A DNA stretch of 64,000 bases, from the NCBI RefSeq assembly GCF_001969815.1, contig NZ_MRBK01000006.1:434001-498000 (forward strand). Reading direction: 5' to 3'. How positions within the stretch are numbered: the stretch's first letter is position 1; every line of letters starts with the position of its first letter. The position numbers and the translations under genes were made by a program. Positions 36,886 to 47,573 of this stretch are shown here, piece by piece. A model generated the notes under the pieces. It worked only from the letters and a program-made list of their open reading frames with translations. It had not been told where the DNA came from and searched no databases. The stretch is from Bacillus swezeyi. GTDB lineage: Bacteria > Bacillota > Bacilli > Bacillales > Bacillaceae.

Positions 36886-36897
36886 AGCGGAATATCC

Positions 36898-36934
36898 GGC
36901 GTGCCATAACATACGGCGCGCCGGTTTTTTATTT
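36898..36934 (+). terminator. Terminator of the copper storage-like gene
   Basis: CCGGCGTGCC pairs with GGCGCGCCGG (one mismatch) and is followed by TTTTTTATTTTTTT. Confidence 0.8.
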
Positions 36935-36991
36935 TTTTCATCTGATCCCCTTTCAACCTGATACAATATGACTATAAAAGGGGGTTCAAAT

Positions 36992-37771
36992 ATGAAAGAC
37001 GGCGTATTTCAAATGACTTCTGACACATATCAGGCACTCAGCGATTCTGAAAGGCATTTGCTTGAGTATATTTATCAGCATCTGGATATGATTTCAACCC
37101 AGTCCATTGTCAAATTAAGCGAGAATGCCAATGTTTCAACAGCTACGATCGTCAGGCTGATGAAAAAGCTCGGTTATGACGGTTACACATCTTTTAAATA
37201 TGCACTCAGAGAGAGCCATCAGCTTGGACATACTCCCCTGATGGATGATATCGACAGCCAAATCAAACAGGCTGTGCTGAAAAATGAACGAGAAGTCCTT
37301 GATACGATCAAAATGCTTGATATCGGACTGATTGAAGATGCCATCCAAAAAATCAACAATGCCGAAAAAATTTATATTTTTGCAAGAGGATTATCTGAAA
37401 TGATCGGTACGGAAATGACGATCAAGCTCCAGCTGCTCGGAAAAAACTGTGAGATGCACAGCGATCCGAACATTATCAGAGGCAAATCGAAAACACTGTC
37501 AAATCATGATCTCGGCTTATTTGTTTCGCTGAACGGCGAAACGGAAGAGCTGGTTGAAGCCGCTGCCAATCTTAAAGTACAAACGATTTCCTCGATTACA
37601 TTAACGACGAGAATCGACTCGCGTCTCGCGAAAATGTCGGAGATCGTATTAGTCGGATTCAAAGGCGAACAGTCATTTTTTCCGGACTATGAAGTCCGCT
37701 CACGCCTCCCTCTGCAAGTCCTCTCCCGCATCATGCTTGATTCGTATGTGATTCGCACCGCCCACGCCTGA
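36992..37771 (+). CDS. RpiR/MurR-family transcriptional regulator
   Basis: DNA-binding regulator of 259 residues: an RpiR-type helix-turn-helix (about 15-80; LSENANVSTATIVRLMKKLG) and a C-terminal SIS sugar-phosphate-binding domain (KIYIFARGLSEMIG, DLGLFVSLNGETEELVEAA). ATG 36992 follows AAAGGGGG by 7 nt; an upstream in-frame ATG at 36968 lacks such a site. It is directly upstream of the PTS/kinase/aldolase operon and very probably controls it, perhaps through the dyad at 37804-37841. The effector should be a sugar phosphate of that pathway. Confidence 0.88.
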   Translation: MKDGVFQMTSDTYQALSDSERHLLEYIYQHLDMISTQSIVKLSENANVSTATIVRLMKKLGYDGYTSFKYALRESHQLGHTPLMDDIDSQIKQAVLKNEREVLDTIKMLDIGLIEDAIQKINNAEKIYIFARGLSEMIGTEMTIKLQLLGKNCEMHSDPNIIRGKSKTLSNHDLGLFVSLNGETEELVEAAANLKVQTISSITLTTRIDSRLAKMSEIVLVGFKGEQSFFPDYEVRSRLPLQVLSRIMLDSYVIRTAHA

Positions 37772-37803
37772 AAACCTTTACACAACCTGTAAACATCCCC
37801 TCT

Positions 37804-37841
37804 TTTATCTGTGACATAATGTCTGTGAAGTCATAGATAAA
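37804..37841. promoter_or_regulatory. Inverted repeat upstream of the tagatose-type PTS operon
   Basis: TTTATCTGTGAC and GTCATAGATAAA are 12-base arms with one mismatch and a 14-base centre, ending 12 nt before the kinase start. It may be the operator of the adjacent RpiR regulator or an mRNA leader hairpin. Confidence 0.5.
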
Positions 37842-37853
37842 GGGGGGAACAAC

Positions 37854-38768
37854 ATGATCTATACATGCACGATGAATACCGCCGTCGACCTGTTCGTTGA
37901 AACTGACGATTTGCTTCCCGATATTGTCAATCGCACTACAGATGAAGATTACCAGCCCAATGGAAAAGGAGTCAATATTTCTTTTATGCTGAAACGCCTC
38001 GGCCTTGACAATACGGCGCTCGGGTTTGCCGGGGGCTTTACAGGCCGCTTTATTGAAGAGGAGCTGAAAAGAGAAAAGATTGCAACCGATTTTGTACAGG
38101 TTGACGGTATTTCCCGAATCAATATTTTTATCAACGCCTGCCGTGAATTCAAAATTGTCAACAAAGGCCCGCTTATATCAGAAGCCTGCAAACAAGAACT
38201 GATCAATAAAATGGAATATATTCCCTTCGGCCATTTTTTATTTATCTCAGGCAGCCTTCCGAAAGGCATCAATGACGACATTTATCCGCTTCTTTCCGCC
38301 ATTGCCGCCAAACGGGGATTAAAGCTGATTTTAGATATCAGTTCGCCTGCGCTCCTCGACTGCCTTCCGTATCATCCGTACTTGATTAAACCGAATGAAC
38401 AGGAGCTGGCCGCTTTTTTCGGTCACAAGAAAGCGCTGTCAGAAGCGGAGATCCTTCATTATGGGCAGGAGCTTTTAAACCGGGGAGCTGAACGGGTGCT
38501 CGTGACCCGAGGAAAAGACGGAGCGATCTACTTTGACCGCCAAACGACAATAAAAGCGACGTCGGCCGAAGGCGAAGTCGTCAACACCGCTTGTGCGGGA
38601 GATGCCATGCTTGCGGTGTTCATCGGCAAACAGGAACTTGGTTTTCCTCTTGAAGAAGCTTTAAAACTGGCGTCTGCCGCCGGGGCGCTGACGGCATTTT
38701 CAAAAGGTCTCGGAGATTTGTCCAGACTTGATGAGATGGTTTCACACATTCGGATTACTCATTTATAA
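37854..38768 (+). CDS. PfkB-family 1-phosphosugar kinase (tagatose-1-P / fructose-1-P kinase)
   Basis: Sugar-phosphate kinase of 304 residues of the LacC/FruK branch of PfkB. The N-terminal NTAVDL and the Gly-rich motif YQPNGKGVNISFMLKRLG are typical; the catalytic Asp and anion hole are in NTACAGDAMLAVF near residue 245. AAAGGGGGG precedes the ATG. Followed after 14 nt by the PTS permease. With a class II tagatose/fructose bisphosphate aldolase in the same operon, the expected reaction is phosphorylation of an imported ketose 1-phosphate to the 1,6-bisphosphate. A D-tagatose pathway of this design has been described in B. licheniformis. Confidence 0.85.
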   Translation: MIYTCTMNTAVDLFVETDDLLPDIVNRTTDEDYQPNGKGVNISFMLKRLGLDNTALGFAGGFTGRFIEEELKREKIATDFVQVDGISRINIFINACREFKIVNKGPLISEACKQELINKMEYIPFGHFLFISGSLPKGINDDIYPLLSAIAAKRGLKLILDISSPALLDCLPYHPYLIKPNEQELAAFFGHKKALSEAEILHYGQELLNRGAERVLVTRGKDGAIYFDRQTTIKATSAEGEVVNTACAGDAMLAVFIGKQELGFPLEEALKLASAAGALTAFSKGLGDLSRLDEMVSHIRITHL

Positions 38769-38782
38769 AGGAGGTTTTCAAA

Positions 38783-40177
38783 ATGGCAAACATCAAAATC
38801 ATCGCTGCGACAGGCTGTCCGACTGGAATCGCCCATACATTTATGGCTGAAGAAGCTTTAAAACAGGCCGCCGCCAAGCTCGGAGTCGACATCAAAGTGG
38901 AAACCCACGGCCAGGTCGGCGTGCAAAATGAACTGTCAGCTGATGACATTAAACAGGCTGACGGCGTCATTATTGCGGCGGACAAGGATGTTGGCGCTGA
39001 GCGTTTTAGAGGCAAACCCGTCCTCGATGTGCCCGTCGCCCGCGGAATCCGGGATGCGGAAGCATTGATTCAAACGATGATCAATGGAAAGGCGCCGATT
39101 TACGGCAAGGGAGAAGCCGAAAAGTCAGCGTCTGAAACAAATATCAGCGCGTCCGGTTCGGCCGGCCGAAAAATGTATAAACATCTGATGAACGGCGTTT
39201 CCCATATGCTCCCGTTCGTCGTCGGCGGAGGAGTTTTGATCGCACTTTCATTTTTATTCGGCATCCATTCAGCCGATCCCGAACATCCGAGCTACAACGC
39301 CTTTGCCGCACTGCTGAACAAAACGGGCGCTTTCGGATTCCAGCTGATGGTTCCGATTCTATCGGCATATATCGCCGATTCGATGGCCAAACGTCCGGGG
39401 CTGATTGTCGGGTTTATCGGCGGAATGATCGCAAGCACGGGCGGAGCCGGCTTTTTGGGCGGAATCGTCTCCGGATTTTTAGCCGGACTGATCATTTACG
39501 GCTTATCTTATGTACTGAAAAACATGCCGCAGTCTTTGGAAGGATTAAAAGCGATTTTCCTTTTCCCCGTGCTCGGCATTTTCCTGATCGGAGCCGTTAT
39601 GTTTGTTTTAGTAGAGCCGATGACCGCCATCAATGAAGGCATGAAAAACTTTTTAGCCGATTTTCAAGGGGCAAATCCCATCATTCTCGGCCTGATCATC
39701 GGCTGTATGAGCGCGTTTGACATGGGCGGACCGGTCAATAAAGCGGCATATGTGACAGGGACCGCGCTGCTCGCCGAAGGAAACCAGTATTTTATGGCCG
39801 GCGTCTCAGCCGCATGCATCACCCCGCCGCTTGTCATTGCATTTGCCACTTTGTTTTTCCGAAAGTATTTCAGCCAGCAGGATCGCAATGCAGGGCTTGT
39901 CAATTTTATCTTGGGCGCCACCCACATTACGGAAGGCGCAATCCCGTTCGCCGCAAAAAAACCGATCCCTGTCATCCCGATTTTGATGATCGGTTCATCG
40001 GCATCGGCCATTTTAACATATTTTTTCGCAGTGCAAGTCCCGGCTCCGCACGGCGGATTTCTTGTACTTCCCGTCGTAAACGGAGCGTTTCAATGGGTGC
40101 TGTCGATACTGATCGGTTCGCTTATCGGCGCTTTCATGTACGGCTTTTATCAAAAACGAACCTATGAAAAAAACTAA
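38783..40177 (+). CDS. PTS fructose/tagatose-type enzyme IIBC
   Basis: Phosphotransferase permease of 464 residues. The N-terminal IIB domain (1-100) has the phosphorylated Cys12 in ATGCPTGIAHTFMAEEAL; a linker follows, and the IIC domain (from about 130) has some ten membrane segments with the fructose-family motif VGFIGGMIASTGGAGFLGG and GATHITEGAIPFAAKKP. It imports a ketohexose and yields the 1-phosphate. IIA is a separate downstream gene. AAAGGAGG precedes the ATG. Confidence 0.9.
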   Translation: MANIKIIAATGCPTGIAHTFMAEEALKQAAAKLGVDIKVETHGQVGVQNELSADDIKQADGVIIAADKDVGAERFRGKPVLDVPVARGIRDAEALIQTMINGKAPIYGKGEAEKSASETNISASGSAGRKMYKHLMNGVSHMLPFVVGGGVLIALSFLFGIHSADPEHPSYNAFAALLNKTGAFGFQLMVPILSAYIADSMAKRPGLIVGFIGGMIASTGGAGFLGGIVSGFLAGLIIYGLSYVLKNMPQSLEGLKAIFLFPVLGIFLIGAVMFVLVEPMTAINEGMKNFLADFQGANPIILGLIIGCMSAFDMGGPVNKAAYVTGTALLAEGNQYFMAGVSAACITPPLVIAFATLFFRKYFSQQDRNAGLVNFILGATHITEGAIPFAAKKPIPVIPILMIGSSASAILTYFFAVQVPAPHGGFLVLPVVNGAFQWVLSILIGSLIGAFMYGFYQKRTYEKN

Positions 40178-40193
40178 GAAAGGCTGATTCATC

Positions 40194-41530
<1,337 letters not shown>

Positions 41531-41632
41531 ACTCAAAAACCCGCATGCTAGTCATTGATACAGCAGGATAAATCCTGTGGTAATACCAATATACAAATAT
41601 TTACTTTTCAAGGGAGTGGGCAACATCAAGAA

Positions 41633-42003
41633 ATGATTGCTGCCAGCTATATTGGATTTTGGAAAAAAACCGCATTCATGAAGAAAGCGCTGATCTTGAG
41701 CAATATGGATCACACCTTCAAAAACACCCTGAATTGAGAGGTTACAAAGTCTTTACAATCTCTGAGGGAAAGAAGATGGTGGTGCTTTCTCTAGGCGAAA
41801 AGGAGAAAGGAAAGGAAGCCGATGTGTCTGATGTCAACATATCAAAAGTCGAAACAGAATGAACTGTGGTCATTCAAGCGAATGATTCAAGCAGGGGTCA
41901 TGAGAAAAATCCTTATCTTTTGATCGCCTTGAATAAAATGGTAGGGAAGCTGTTTGTGAAAGATCAGAAGGGCAACACCTTCCAAAAAGCAGACGAAAAC
42001 TAA
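41633..42003 (+). pseudogene. Broken gene, possibly PrcB-like secreted protein
   Basis: Two stretches in one frame, RGYKVFTISEGKKMVVLSLG and ALNKMVGKLFVKDQKGNTF, look like one beta-rich domain resembling the PrcB family. They are separated by an in-frame TGA near 41860. Near 41660 the frame of an ATG at 41633 leaves the main frame at a run of seven A. So the gene carries a stop and probably a one-base frameshift and lacks a convincing start. A good terminator follows it. The family assignment is tentative; the disruption is seen directly. Confidence 0.5.
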
Positions 42004-42039
42004 AAAACAGGCCCGCTTGTGTTGCGCGCCTGTTTTTTT
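42004..42039. terminator. Bidirectional terminator between the pseudogene and the copA operon
   Basis: AAACAGGC-CCGC pairs with GCG-CGCCTGTTT, followed by seven T on the plus strand and TTTTTTAG on the minus strand. Confidence 0.85.
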
Positions 42040-42047
42040 CACGTCTT

Positions 42048-42194
42048 TCATTTCATTTGCATCTCTGACTGATGGTTCGAAGGCTGTTTTTCCGGAATGG
42101 AATTTTGGCCGAAGAATAGACTGTAGACTCCGATGACGAGGCCGACATAAGCAACCGCTGAAACCGTCCAAATGAGTACTCTCTTATTTTTCAA
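42048..42194 (-). CDS. Small membrane-anchored protein downstream of copA (48 residues)
   Basis: A short basic start (MKNKR), one membrane helix ([23 protein letters not shown]) and a polar tail with Gln, His and two Met ([10 protein letters not shown]). The start is probably TTG at 42194, overlapping the copA stop (TTGA), with GGAGG 8 nt upstream inside the copA end; an in-frame ATG at 42209 is the alternative. Translational coupling to copA suggests a role in copper export, and the Met/His tail could touch Cu(I). No family recognised. Confidence 0.6.
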   Translation of the reverse strand: MKNKRVLIWTVSAVAYVGLVIGVYSLFFGQNSIPEKQPSNHQSEMQMK

Positions 42195-44626
42195 GACGGA
42201 TTCCTCCATTCCAGTTTTACCTTTTGCAGTCTGAGCGCGTTCAACACGACCGACACCGAACTGAACGCCATCGCCGCACCGGCTATCCATGGCGCTAAAA
42301 GCCCCAGTGCGGCAAACGGAATGCCGATACTGTTGTAAGCAAAAGCCCAGAAAAGGTTTTGTTTAATGTTTTTGATCGTCAGCCTGCTCATGCCGATCGC
42401 ATCGGCGATGCTGTTTAAATCACCGCGGATCAAGGTAATGTCAGCAGCTTCCATTGCAACGTCAGCGCCTGTTCCGATGGCCATTCCGGTATCAGCCGCC
42501 GCAAGTGCGGGAGCATCATTGATGCCGTCGCCCACCATGGCGACTTTTTTGCCTTCCGCCTGGATTTTTTTCACTTCTTCCGCTTTTCCTTCAGGCAGAA
42601 CTTCGGCAATGACATGATCAATTCCCGCTTCAGCTGCAATCGCTTCAGCCGTCTTCCGGTTGTCTCCGGTCATCATGATGACCTCGAGTCCCATACTTTT
42701 AAGCCTTCCCACGGCTGCTTTTGATGTATCTTTGATCGTATCAGCTACGGCAATCAGCCCGGCATAGCGTCCGTCAACAGCCATTAGCATCGCCGTCTTT
42801 CCTTGCTTTTCAAGCTTCTCCATCTCAGAGACGCCCTGCTGAATATCAATCCCATGCCGATCCATGAGGCGCCTTGTGCCGATGAAAATCCGCCTGTCGC
42901 TGACAGCGGCTTCGATACCGTATCCGGGTATCGCTTCAAAGCGGGCGGGATCGCTCAGTTCAATTCCCTTCTGTTTGATCCCTTCTACAATCGCTTCGGC
43001 AAGAGGATGCTCGGAATTTCTTTCTGCCGTCCCGGCCAGTTTGAGAAATTGTATTTCATCAATCCATGGCGCTGGACGGACATCGGTCAGCTGCGGCTTG
43101 CCATTTGTTACGGTTCCCGTTTTATCAAGCACGATCGTCTCTAAGCGGTGAGCCGTCTCCAAATGTTCGCCGCCCTTAAATAAAATGCCGTATTCAGCCG
43201 CACGGCCGGACCCCGCCATAATCGAAGTCGGTGTTGCCAGCCCGAGTGCACACGGACATGCGATCACGAGCACGGCGATCAGCTTTTCGAGCGCCGTGCC
43301 AAATTCGCCGGGACTGACAAACAAATACCAAACGAGAAACGTCATGATGGCGATCACAACGACAACCGGTACGAATACCCCGGAAATCCGGTCCGCGAGC
43401 CGCTGAATCGGCGCTTTTGAACCTTGCGCCTCTTCCACCACTTGAATGATTTGCGCCAAAGCGGTATCTTTTCCTACCTTTTCGGCTCTGACTTTTATAA
43501 ATCCATTTTTATTGATTGTAGCCCCAATGACCGTATCTCCGACCGTTTTGTCAACGGGGATGCTTTCACCGGTAATCATTGACTCATCCAACGCTGAACG
43601 GCCTTCGACAATGTCTCCGTCCGCAGGAATTTTTTCTCCAGGTTTGACATACATGATATCGCCGGCCAAAACTTCTTCGATCGGCACGGTGATCTCTTCG
43701 CCGTTTCTGACGATGGTCGCCGTCTTCGCCTGCAGTCCCATCAGTTTTTTGATCGCTTCTGATGAGCGGCCTTTCGCTTTCGCTTCAAACAGCTTTCCTA
43801 AAATAATCAAGGTCAAGAGAATGGCGCTTGTTTCATAATAAAGCCCGTCTGCATGCTGATCGCTTCCAAGACTTTTCATACTTAAATAAAGGCTGTAAAA
43901 ATAAGCGGCCGACGTTCCCAGTGCAACCAGCACATCCATGTTTGCACTTTTGTTTCGCAGCGCTTTATAGGCGCCGACGTAAAATTGTCTGCCGACGATA
44001 AACTGAACCGGCGTAGCCAAGGCGAATTGCACCCATGGGTCCATAAACATTTCCGGCAGCCATATAAATGACGTGAACTGGAAATGGCTGACCATCGCCC
44101 AAAGCAGAGGAAAGGATAAAACGGCGGAAAAAATAAATTTGCCGGTTTGATTTTGGATGTCTTTTTCTCTTTGCTCTGCCGCACTGTCCCGGCCGCGATC
44201 TGCTTTTAATACCATCTTGTAGCCGAGCCTATCTGCAGCCTCTCTCATATCCTCCAGAGAAACTGCGCCCGGATGATATTCGACTGCCGCCGTCTCAAGG
44301 GCAAAATTGACAGCGGCGCTTTTCACACCCGGCAGCTTGTTGAGGCGCTTTTCAATGCGATTTGCACATGCGGCACAGGTCATGCCTGAAATCGCAAACT
44401 CGGCTTTTTCGGCAGCTACTTGATAGCCGAGCGACTCAACCTTCTCAGCCAGCTGCCCGACTTCAATTTTAGCCGGATCATACACGACTTTGGATTTTTC
44501 CAGCGCCAAATTCACATTTGCGGCTTCAACGCCGTCCAGCCTTTTCAAGCCTTTTTCAATTCGCGCAGCACAGGCTGCACAGGTCATGCCTGATATTTGA
44601 AGAGTGGTTTCCTTTTGTCCATCCAT
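42191..44626 (-). CDS. copA: Copper-exporting P1B-type ATPase CopA (YvgX)
   Basis: Cu(I) efflux ATPase of 811 residues. Two N-terminal metal domains have [12 protein letters not shown] (near 13) and [12 protein letters not shown] (near 81). Then come eight membrane segments, actuator [10 protein letters not shown], membrane CPC in [13 protein letters not shown], phosphorylated Asp in [12 protein letters not shown], and [23 protein letters not shown] 44626 follows AAGGAGTG by 6 nt; the GTG at 44635 lies inside that site. Unlike a simple copZA unit, a terminator hairpin and a second CsoR-like box separate copZ and copA. Confidence 0.94.
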   Translation of the reverse strand: MDGQKETTLQISGMTCAACAARIEKGLKRLDGVEAANVNLALEKSKVVYDPAKIEVGQLAEKVESLGYQVAAEKAEFAISGMTCAACANRIEKRLNKLPGVKSAAVNFALETAAVEYHPGAVSLEDMREAADRLGYKMVLKADRGRDSAAEQREKDIQNQTGKFIFSAVLSFPLLWAMVSHFQFTSFIWLPEMFMDPWVQFALATPVQFIVGRQFYVGAYKALRNKSANMDVLVALGTSAAYFYSLYLSMKSLGSDQHADGLYYETSAILLTLIILGKLFEAKAKGRSSEAIKKLMGLQAKTATIVRNGEEITVPIEEVLAGDIMYVKPGEKIPADGDIVEGRSALDESMITGESIPVDKTVGDTVIGATINKNGFIKVRAEKVGKDTALAQIIQVVEEAQGSKAPIQRLADRISGVFVPVVVVIAIMTFLVWYLFVSPGEFGTALEKLIAVLVIACPCALGLATPTSIMAGSGRAAEYGILFKGGEHLETAHRLETIVLDKTGTVTNGKPQLTDVRPAPWIDEIQFLKLAGTAERNSEHPLAEAIVEGIKQKGIELSDPARFEAIPGYGIEAAVSDRRIFIGTRRLMDRHGIDIQQGVSEMEKLEKQGKTAMLMAVDGRYAGLIAVADTIKDTSKAAVGRLKSMGLEVIMMTGDNRKTAEAIAAEAGIDHVIAEVLPEGKAEEVKKIQAEGKKVAMVGDGINDAPALAAADTGMAIGTGADVAMEAADITLIRGDLNSIADAIGMSRLTIKNIKQNLFWAFAYNSIGIPFAALGLLAPWIAGAAMAFSSVSVVLNALRLQKVKLEWRNPS

Positions 44627-44642
44627 GTTTCTCACTCCTTAT

Positions 44643-44659
44643 ATACCCCACGCAGGTAT
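44643..44659. promoter_or_regulatory. Second CsoR-like box, directly upstream of copA
   Basis: ATACCCCACGCAGGTAT keeps the ATACCCC start and GGTAT end of the box upstream of copZ (ATACCCCTGTAGGGTAT) at the same total length of 17. It ends 17 nt before the copA start. A clear -35/-10 pair was not found here, so an independent promoter is possible but unproven. Confidence 0.5.
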
Positions 44660-44681
44660 ATATTCAGCCTCATTTAGACAG

Positions 44682-44715
44682 AAAAAACCGCGCTTTTGAA
44701 GCGCGCCGTTTTTTC
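44682..44715 (-). terminator. Hairpin/terminator between copZ and copA
   Basis: AAGCGCG-GTTTTTT pairs with AAAAAAC-GGCGCGCTT on the minus strand, immediately after the copZ stop, followed by a run of six T. It should reduce read-through into copA. Confidence 0.7.
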
Positions 44716-44924
44716 TAGTCTGCGACATCATACCCCTGATCCTCAATCACATCAACGATCTCTGTCAGCGATACTTTGCCTGAATCAAATGATACGTCAA
44801 CCTTGCCTGCGCTTAAATCCACCTTGACGGCTTCAACGCCGCTTAGCTTGCCGACGCTCCCTTCAACAGCCTGAACACAATGATTGCAAGACATACCTTC
44901 AACTTTCAGCGTTTTTTGTTCCAT
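44715..44924 (-). CDS. copZ: Copper chaperone CopZ
   Basis: Heavy-metal-associated domain protein of 69 residues with one Cu(I) site in VEGMSCNHCVQAVEG (near residue 13) and the family ending VIEDQGYDV. It carries Cu(I) to CopA and buffers it. AAGGAGG precedes the ATG. The promoter upstream contains a CsoR box, so expression should rise with copper. Order csoR-copZ-copA on one strand is as in B. subtilis. Confidence 0.95.
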   Translation of the reverse strand: MEQKTLKVEGMSCNHCVQAVEGSVGKLSGVEAVKVDLSAGKVDVSFDSGKVSLTEIVDVIEDQGYDVAD

Positions 44925-44945
44925 ATTTAAAACCTCCTTATTTTC

Positions 44946-44975
44946 ATATTACCATACCCCTGTAGGGTATTTCAA
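44946..44975 (-). promoter_or_regulatory. CsoR-controlled promoter of copZ
   Basis: On the minus strand TTGAAA (44970-44975) and TAATAT (44946-44951) have an 18-bp spacer. The dyad ATACCCCTGTAGGGTAT (44954-44970) fills that spacer. It matches the known CsoR operator type (TACCC-TACGGGGGTA), so apo-CsoR would block polymerase. Confidence 0.82.
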
Positions 44976-44990
44976 GAGAGCGAAACGATC

Positions 44991-45293
44991 TTATGATTTT
45001 GAAAACCGTTTAAATACATCAAGCAGCTCTTCAATCGCCGCTTCTCCTTCACCGCTCTTCACGGCGTTTGCCACACAGTGGTGTGTATGGTTTTCCAGCA
45101 GGCTGAAAGCCACCTTTTGCATGGCCGCTTGAACGGCAGAGATTTGAACTAAAATATCGACGCAGTACCGGTCGTCTTCAATCATGTTTTGAATGCCCCT
45201 GACTTGTCCTTCAATTCTTTTCAGCCGGTTTGTGATTTGTTCTTTTTCTTTGGAGCTTTTAGGGTTTAACGCATGGCCATCATGATCTGGCAT
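44991..45293 (-). CDS. csoR: Copper-sensing repressor CsoR
   Basis: All-helical Cu(I)-sensing repressor of 100 residues. The Cu(I) site uses Cys in DDRYCVDILVQ, His in LLENHTHHCV and Cys of the same motif, the C-H-C set of true CsoR proteins. RLKRIEGQVRGIQNMIE is the DNA-binding helix region. It represses the copZ promoter encoded just downstream. Monocistronic start with GGAGAGGTG-like site upstream. Confidence 0.94.
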   Translation of the reverse strand: MPDHDGHALNPKSSKEKEQITNRLKRIEGQVRGIQNMIEDDRYCVDILVQISAVQAAMQKVAFSLLENHTHHCVANAVKSGEGEAAIEELLDVFKRFSKS

Positions 45294-45371
45294 CGGAACA
45301 CCTCTCCTTCATGTATAGTTTTGCCACAATGTTCTTGATATCATTATAAAATCTAAACCAAAACATGTCTA

Positions 45372-45410
45372 AAAAAAGACAACCCCATTTTAGCACAGGG
45401 TCATCTTTTC
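45372..45410 (-). terminator. Terminator of the PfpI-family gene
   Basis: On the minus strand AGATGACCC and GGGTTGTCT form a stem around a loop of about 12, followed by TTTTTTT. Confidence 0.7.
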
Positions 45411-45415
45411 TGTTT

Positions 45416-45967
45416 TTATCTGTTTAATGCTTTGAAAAATTCTCTCATAAATTCCGGCAGATTCGACCAGTCATGTCCTGAAACAAGATTCCCTTCCACA
45501 TGCAGCTTTTCTTCGATATAAGTCGCGCCCGCCGCTTCGACTTCAGGTTTGCAGGCAATGTAAGCCGTCAGCTCGCGGCCTTGCAGATGTTCTCTCAGGC
45601 TTGTGAAAATCAGGCTCGCATGACAAATGGCGCCGACCGGTTTATTTTCTTCAAAGAAATGAGCGACAATTTTCAATAACGAATCATACATCCGGATGAA
45701 TTCGGGTGCGCGGCCGCCCGGAATGATGATACCGTCATAATCGGAAGGGTCGATCTCATCGAATGAAGCGTGCGCATCAATTAAATATCCCGGTTTTTCG
45801 GTATATGTATCCCAGTCTAAGAAGTCATGGACAACCGTATGAATTTTTTTCTTCTCTGGTGCGGCAATCGTCGTTTCAAAACCTTCTTCAAGACAGCGGT
45901 AATAAGGATAGTACACCTCTAATGCTTCCACTGCGTCACCAGTTACAATCAAAACCTTCTTCGCCAT
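45416..45967 (-). CDS. DJ-1/PfpI-family protein
   Basis: Class I glutamine amidotransferase-like protein of 183 residues. The nucleophile elbow is VGAICHASLIF with Cys near residue 113, followed by His as in PfpI proteases; the oxyanion/Glu loop is in IIIPGGRAPEFIRMYDS. AAGGAG lies 9-10 nt before the ATG at 45967; the upstream in-frame ATG at 45976 overlaps that region. Members act as glyoxalases, deglycases or proteases; no choice can be made here. Single gene with its own terminator. Confidence 0.85.
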   Translation of the reverse strand: MAKKVLIVTGDAVEALEVYYPYYRCLEEGFETTIAAPEKKKIHTVVHDFLDWDTYTEKPGYLIDAHASFDEIDPSDYDGIIIPGGRAPEFIRMYDSLLKIVAHFFEENKPVGAICHASLIFTSLREHLQGRELTAYIACKPEVEAAGATYIEEKLHVEGNLVSGHDWSNLPEFMREFFKALNR

Positions 45968-46043
45968 CCAAAACATCTCCTTTCCTTTTTCCCCTTCTAT
46001 TTTATCTGATGCGGCCCCTATTTTAAAACAAGGTGCTCAGTCT

Positions 46044-46805
46044 TTAGCCGACAACGGTGATCTGTTCCGTTTTCTCCTTCAGCGCCTCAAAACTGCCTTT
46101 GCCGATTCCTGAATCTGTGATGACCTTATACCCGTCATGGAGCTGATCAATTTGTGAAAAAGCCCGCTTGCCGAATTTGCTGCTGTCTGCCATTAAGATC
46201 GTTTGATCGGCGATATCGATCATTCGCTTTTTCAAGAGCGCCTGCCATTCGTTTGAATCGCTTAAGCCGTTTACAGGATCGACGCCTTTGCACGAAAGAA
46301 ATGTTTTGTTGACGTGATACATGTCAAGAGAGCGCTCGGCCAGCGGTCCGACAAATGACATCGATTTCGGAAGGAGCATTCCTCCCGTTGAAATCACCGT
46401 CATTTTCTCTTTTTTGGAAAGCTCCAGCGCCACTCTGACTGAATTCGTAATGACAGTCAGCGGAATGTTCTCCAGCGTTTTTGCCATATACCACGCCGTC
46501 GTGCTGGCATCGAGGATGATCCGTTCTCCGCTTTCAACAAGCTTGACGGCTTCATATGCGATCATTTTCTTTTCAACGGCGTTTGTAATCTCCCGCTCCC
46601 GAAAATGAATCTCTGCTTCTTCAGTCTGTACAGTGACGGCGCCTCCATGGCTCCTTTTCAGTTTGTTCTCCTTTTCAAGCTTTTCCAAATCGCGCCTGAT
46701 CGTTTCCTCCGTGACCGAAAACAGTTCACTCAGCTCGGTGACGCGTACGCTCGAACGCAGATTGACAAGCTCAACGATTTTTTGATGTCTTTCAGCTACA
46801 AGCAT
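46044..46805 (-). CDS. DeoR-family regulator, RhaR-like
   Basis: Regulator of 253 residues: an N-terminal DeoR helix-turn-helix (MLVAERHQKIVELVNLRSSV; SVTEETIRRDLEKLEKENKL) and a C-terminal sugar-phosphate-sensing domain with ILDASTTAWYMAK and DSSKFGKRAF. ATG 46805 fits the family start; the frame extends to 46859. The next gene upstream is the remains of a rhamnulokinase, and the N-terminus resembles what I recall of B. subtilis RhaR, so rhamnose catabolism is the likely original target. With the kinase broken, this gene may be a leftover or act elsewhere. Confidence 0.75.
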   Translation of the reverse strand: MLVAERHQKIVELVNLRSSVRVTELSELFSVTEETIRRDLEKLEKENKLKRSHGGAVTVQTEEAEIHFREREITNAVEKKMIAYEAVKLVESGERIILDASTTAWYMAKTLENIPLTVITNSVRVALELSKKEKMTVISTGGMLLPKSMSFVGPLAERSLDMYHVNKTFLSCKGVDPVNGLSDSNEWQALLKKRMIDIADQTILMADSSKFGKRAFSQIDQLHDGYKVITDSGIGKGSFEALKEKTEQITVVG

Positions 46806-46935
46806 CCGTTTACTTCCTTCCTCTATAGAAAAATCATTGTTTCTTCCATAATAGCGCATCAGCGCCGTTCCTGGAAATGTTTTCAGCAGGAAGGGACACC
46901 GAGAATTTGTTCCTCATATGTTTAAAAGCCGCCCC

Positions 46936-47462
46936 CTAAATCTTAACATATTCAGGGACATATGTCTTTTGCGCACATGATGCTTTAATGGCCTGCGGCG
47001 CTTCCTGGACATCCGAGAACATTTCAAGTACTATGGCCTGAACGGCAATATGGCCGATCACACTCGCTTCAGAGGGTCCCGCCCAGACCTCCCTTGCCAA
47101 TACATTGGCCGTGTACTGGCAAAACAGCTCATTATGAATGCCGCCCCCGACCATATGGAGCCCTTCGTATTGTTTTCCAATAAGCGATTCAATCCGTTCC
47201 AGCGCAAAGCTTTCCAGCACACAGCGGATGATCTCTCCCGGCGCTTCCGGTACTTCCTGGTCTGTGTTTCGGCAGTAGTTCTGAATTATCTCAGGCATAT
47301 TGACAGGATTGAGAAACATGCTGTCATCCGGACCAATCGCTGATCTAAATCCAGCTGAACGTCCGGCAAGCTTCAAATACCGCAGTCCTTCTTTCTCCCA
47401 ATCGGCTTGGCAGCGCGGAAAAGCCGCAATCCCATCATGTTTTTAAGAAAGCGGAATGTTTT
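46936..47462 (-). pseudogene. C-terminal remnant of L-rhamnulokinase (RhaB)
   Basis: The frame 46936-47376 encodes the C-terminal third of a FGGY kinase, with NPVNMPEIIQNYCRNT, the ATP-binding HMVGGGIHNELFCQYTANVL and TYVPEYVKI at the end. Upstream, RFLKNMMGLRLF and then, in another frame, RCQADWEKEGLRYLKLAG continue the same family, so at least one frameshift lies near 47420. The N-terminal catalytic half is gone. The sugar site and ATPase cannot work. It sits upstream of the RhaR-like regulator gene on the same strand. Confidence 0.75.
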
Positions 47463-47573
47463 TTGGCATCATTTCTCCGTTTATCAGGACCATATTCGAC
47501 AGCAAAAAACCCTTGAAATCTCCCCTTTTAATCTTTTAATAGATCATCTCATGTTTTTTAAAGAGGGATAACG

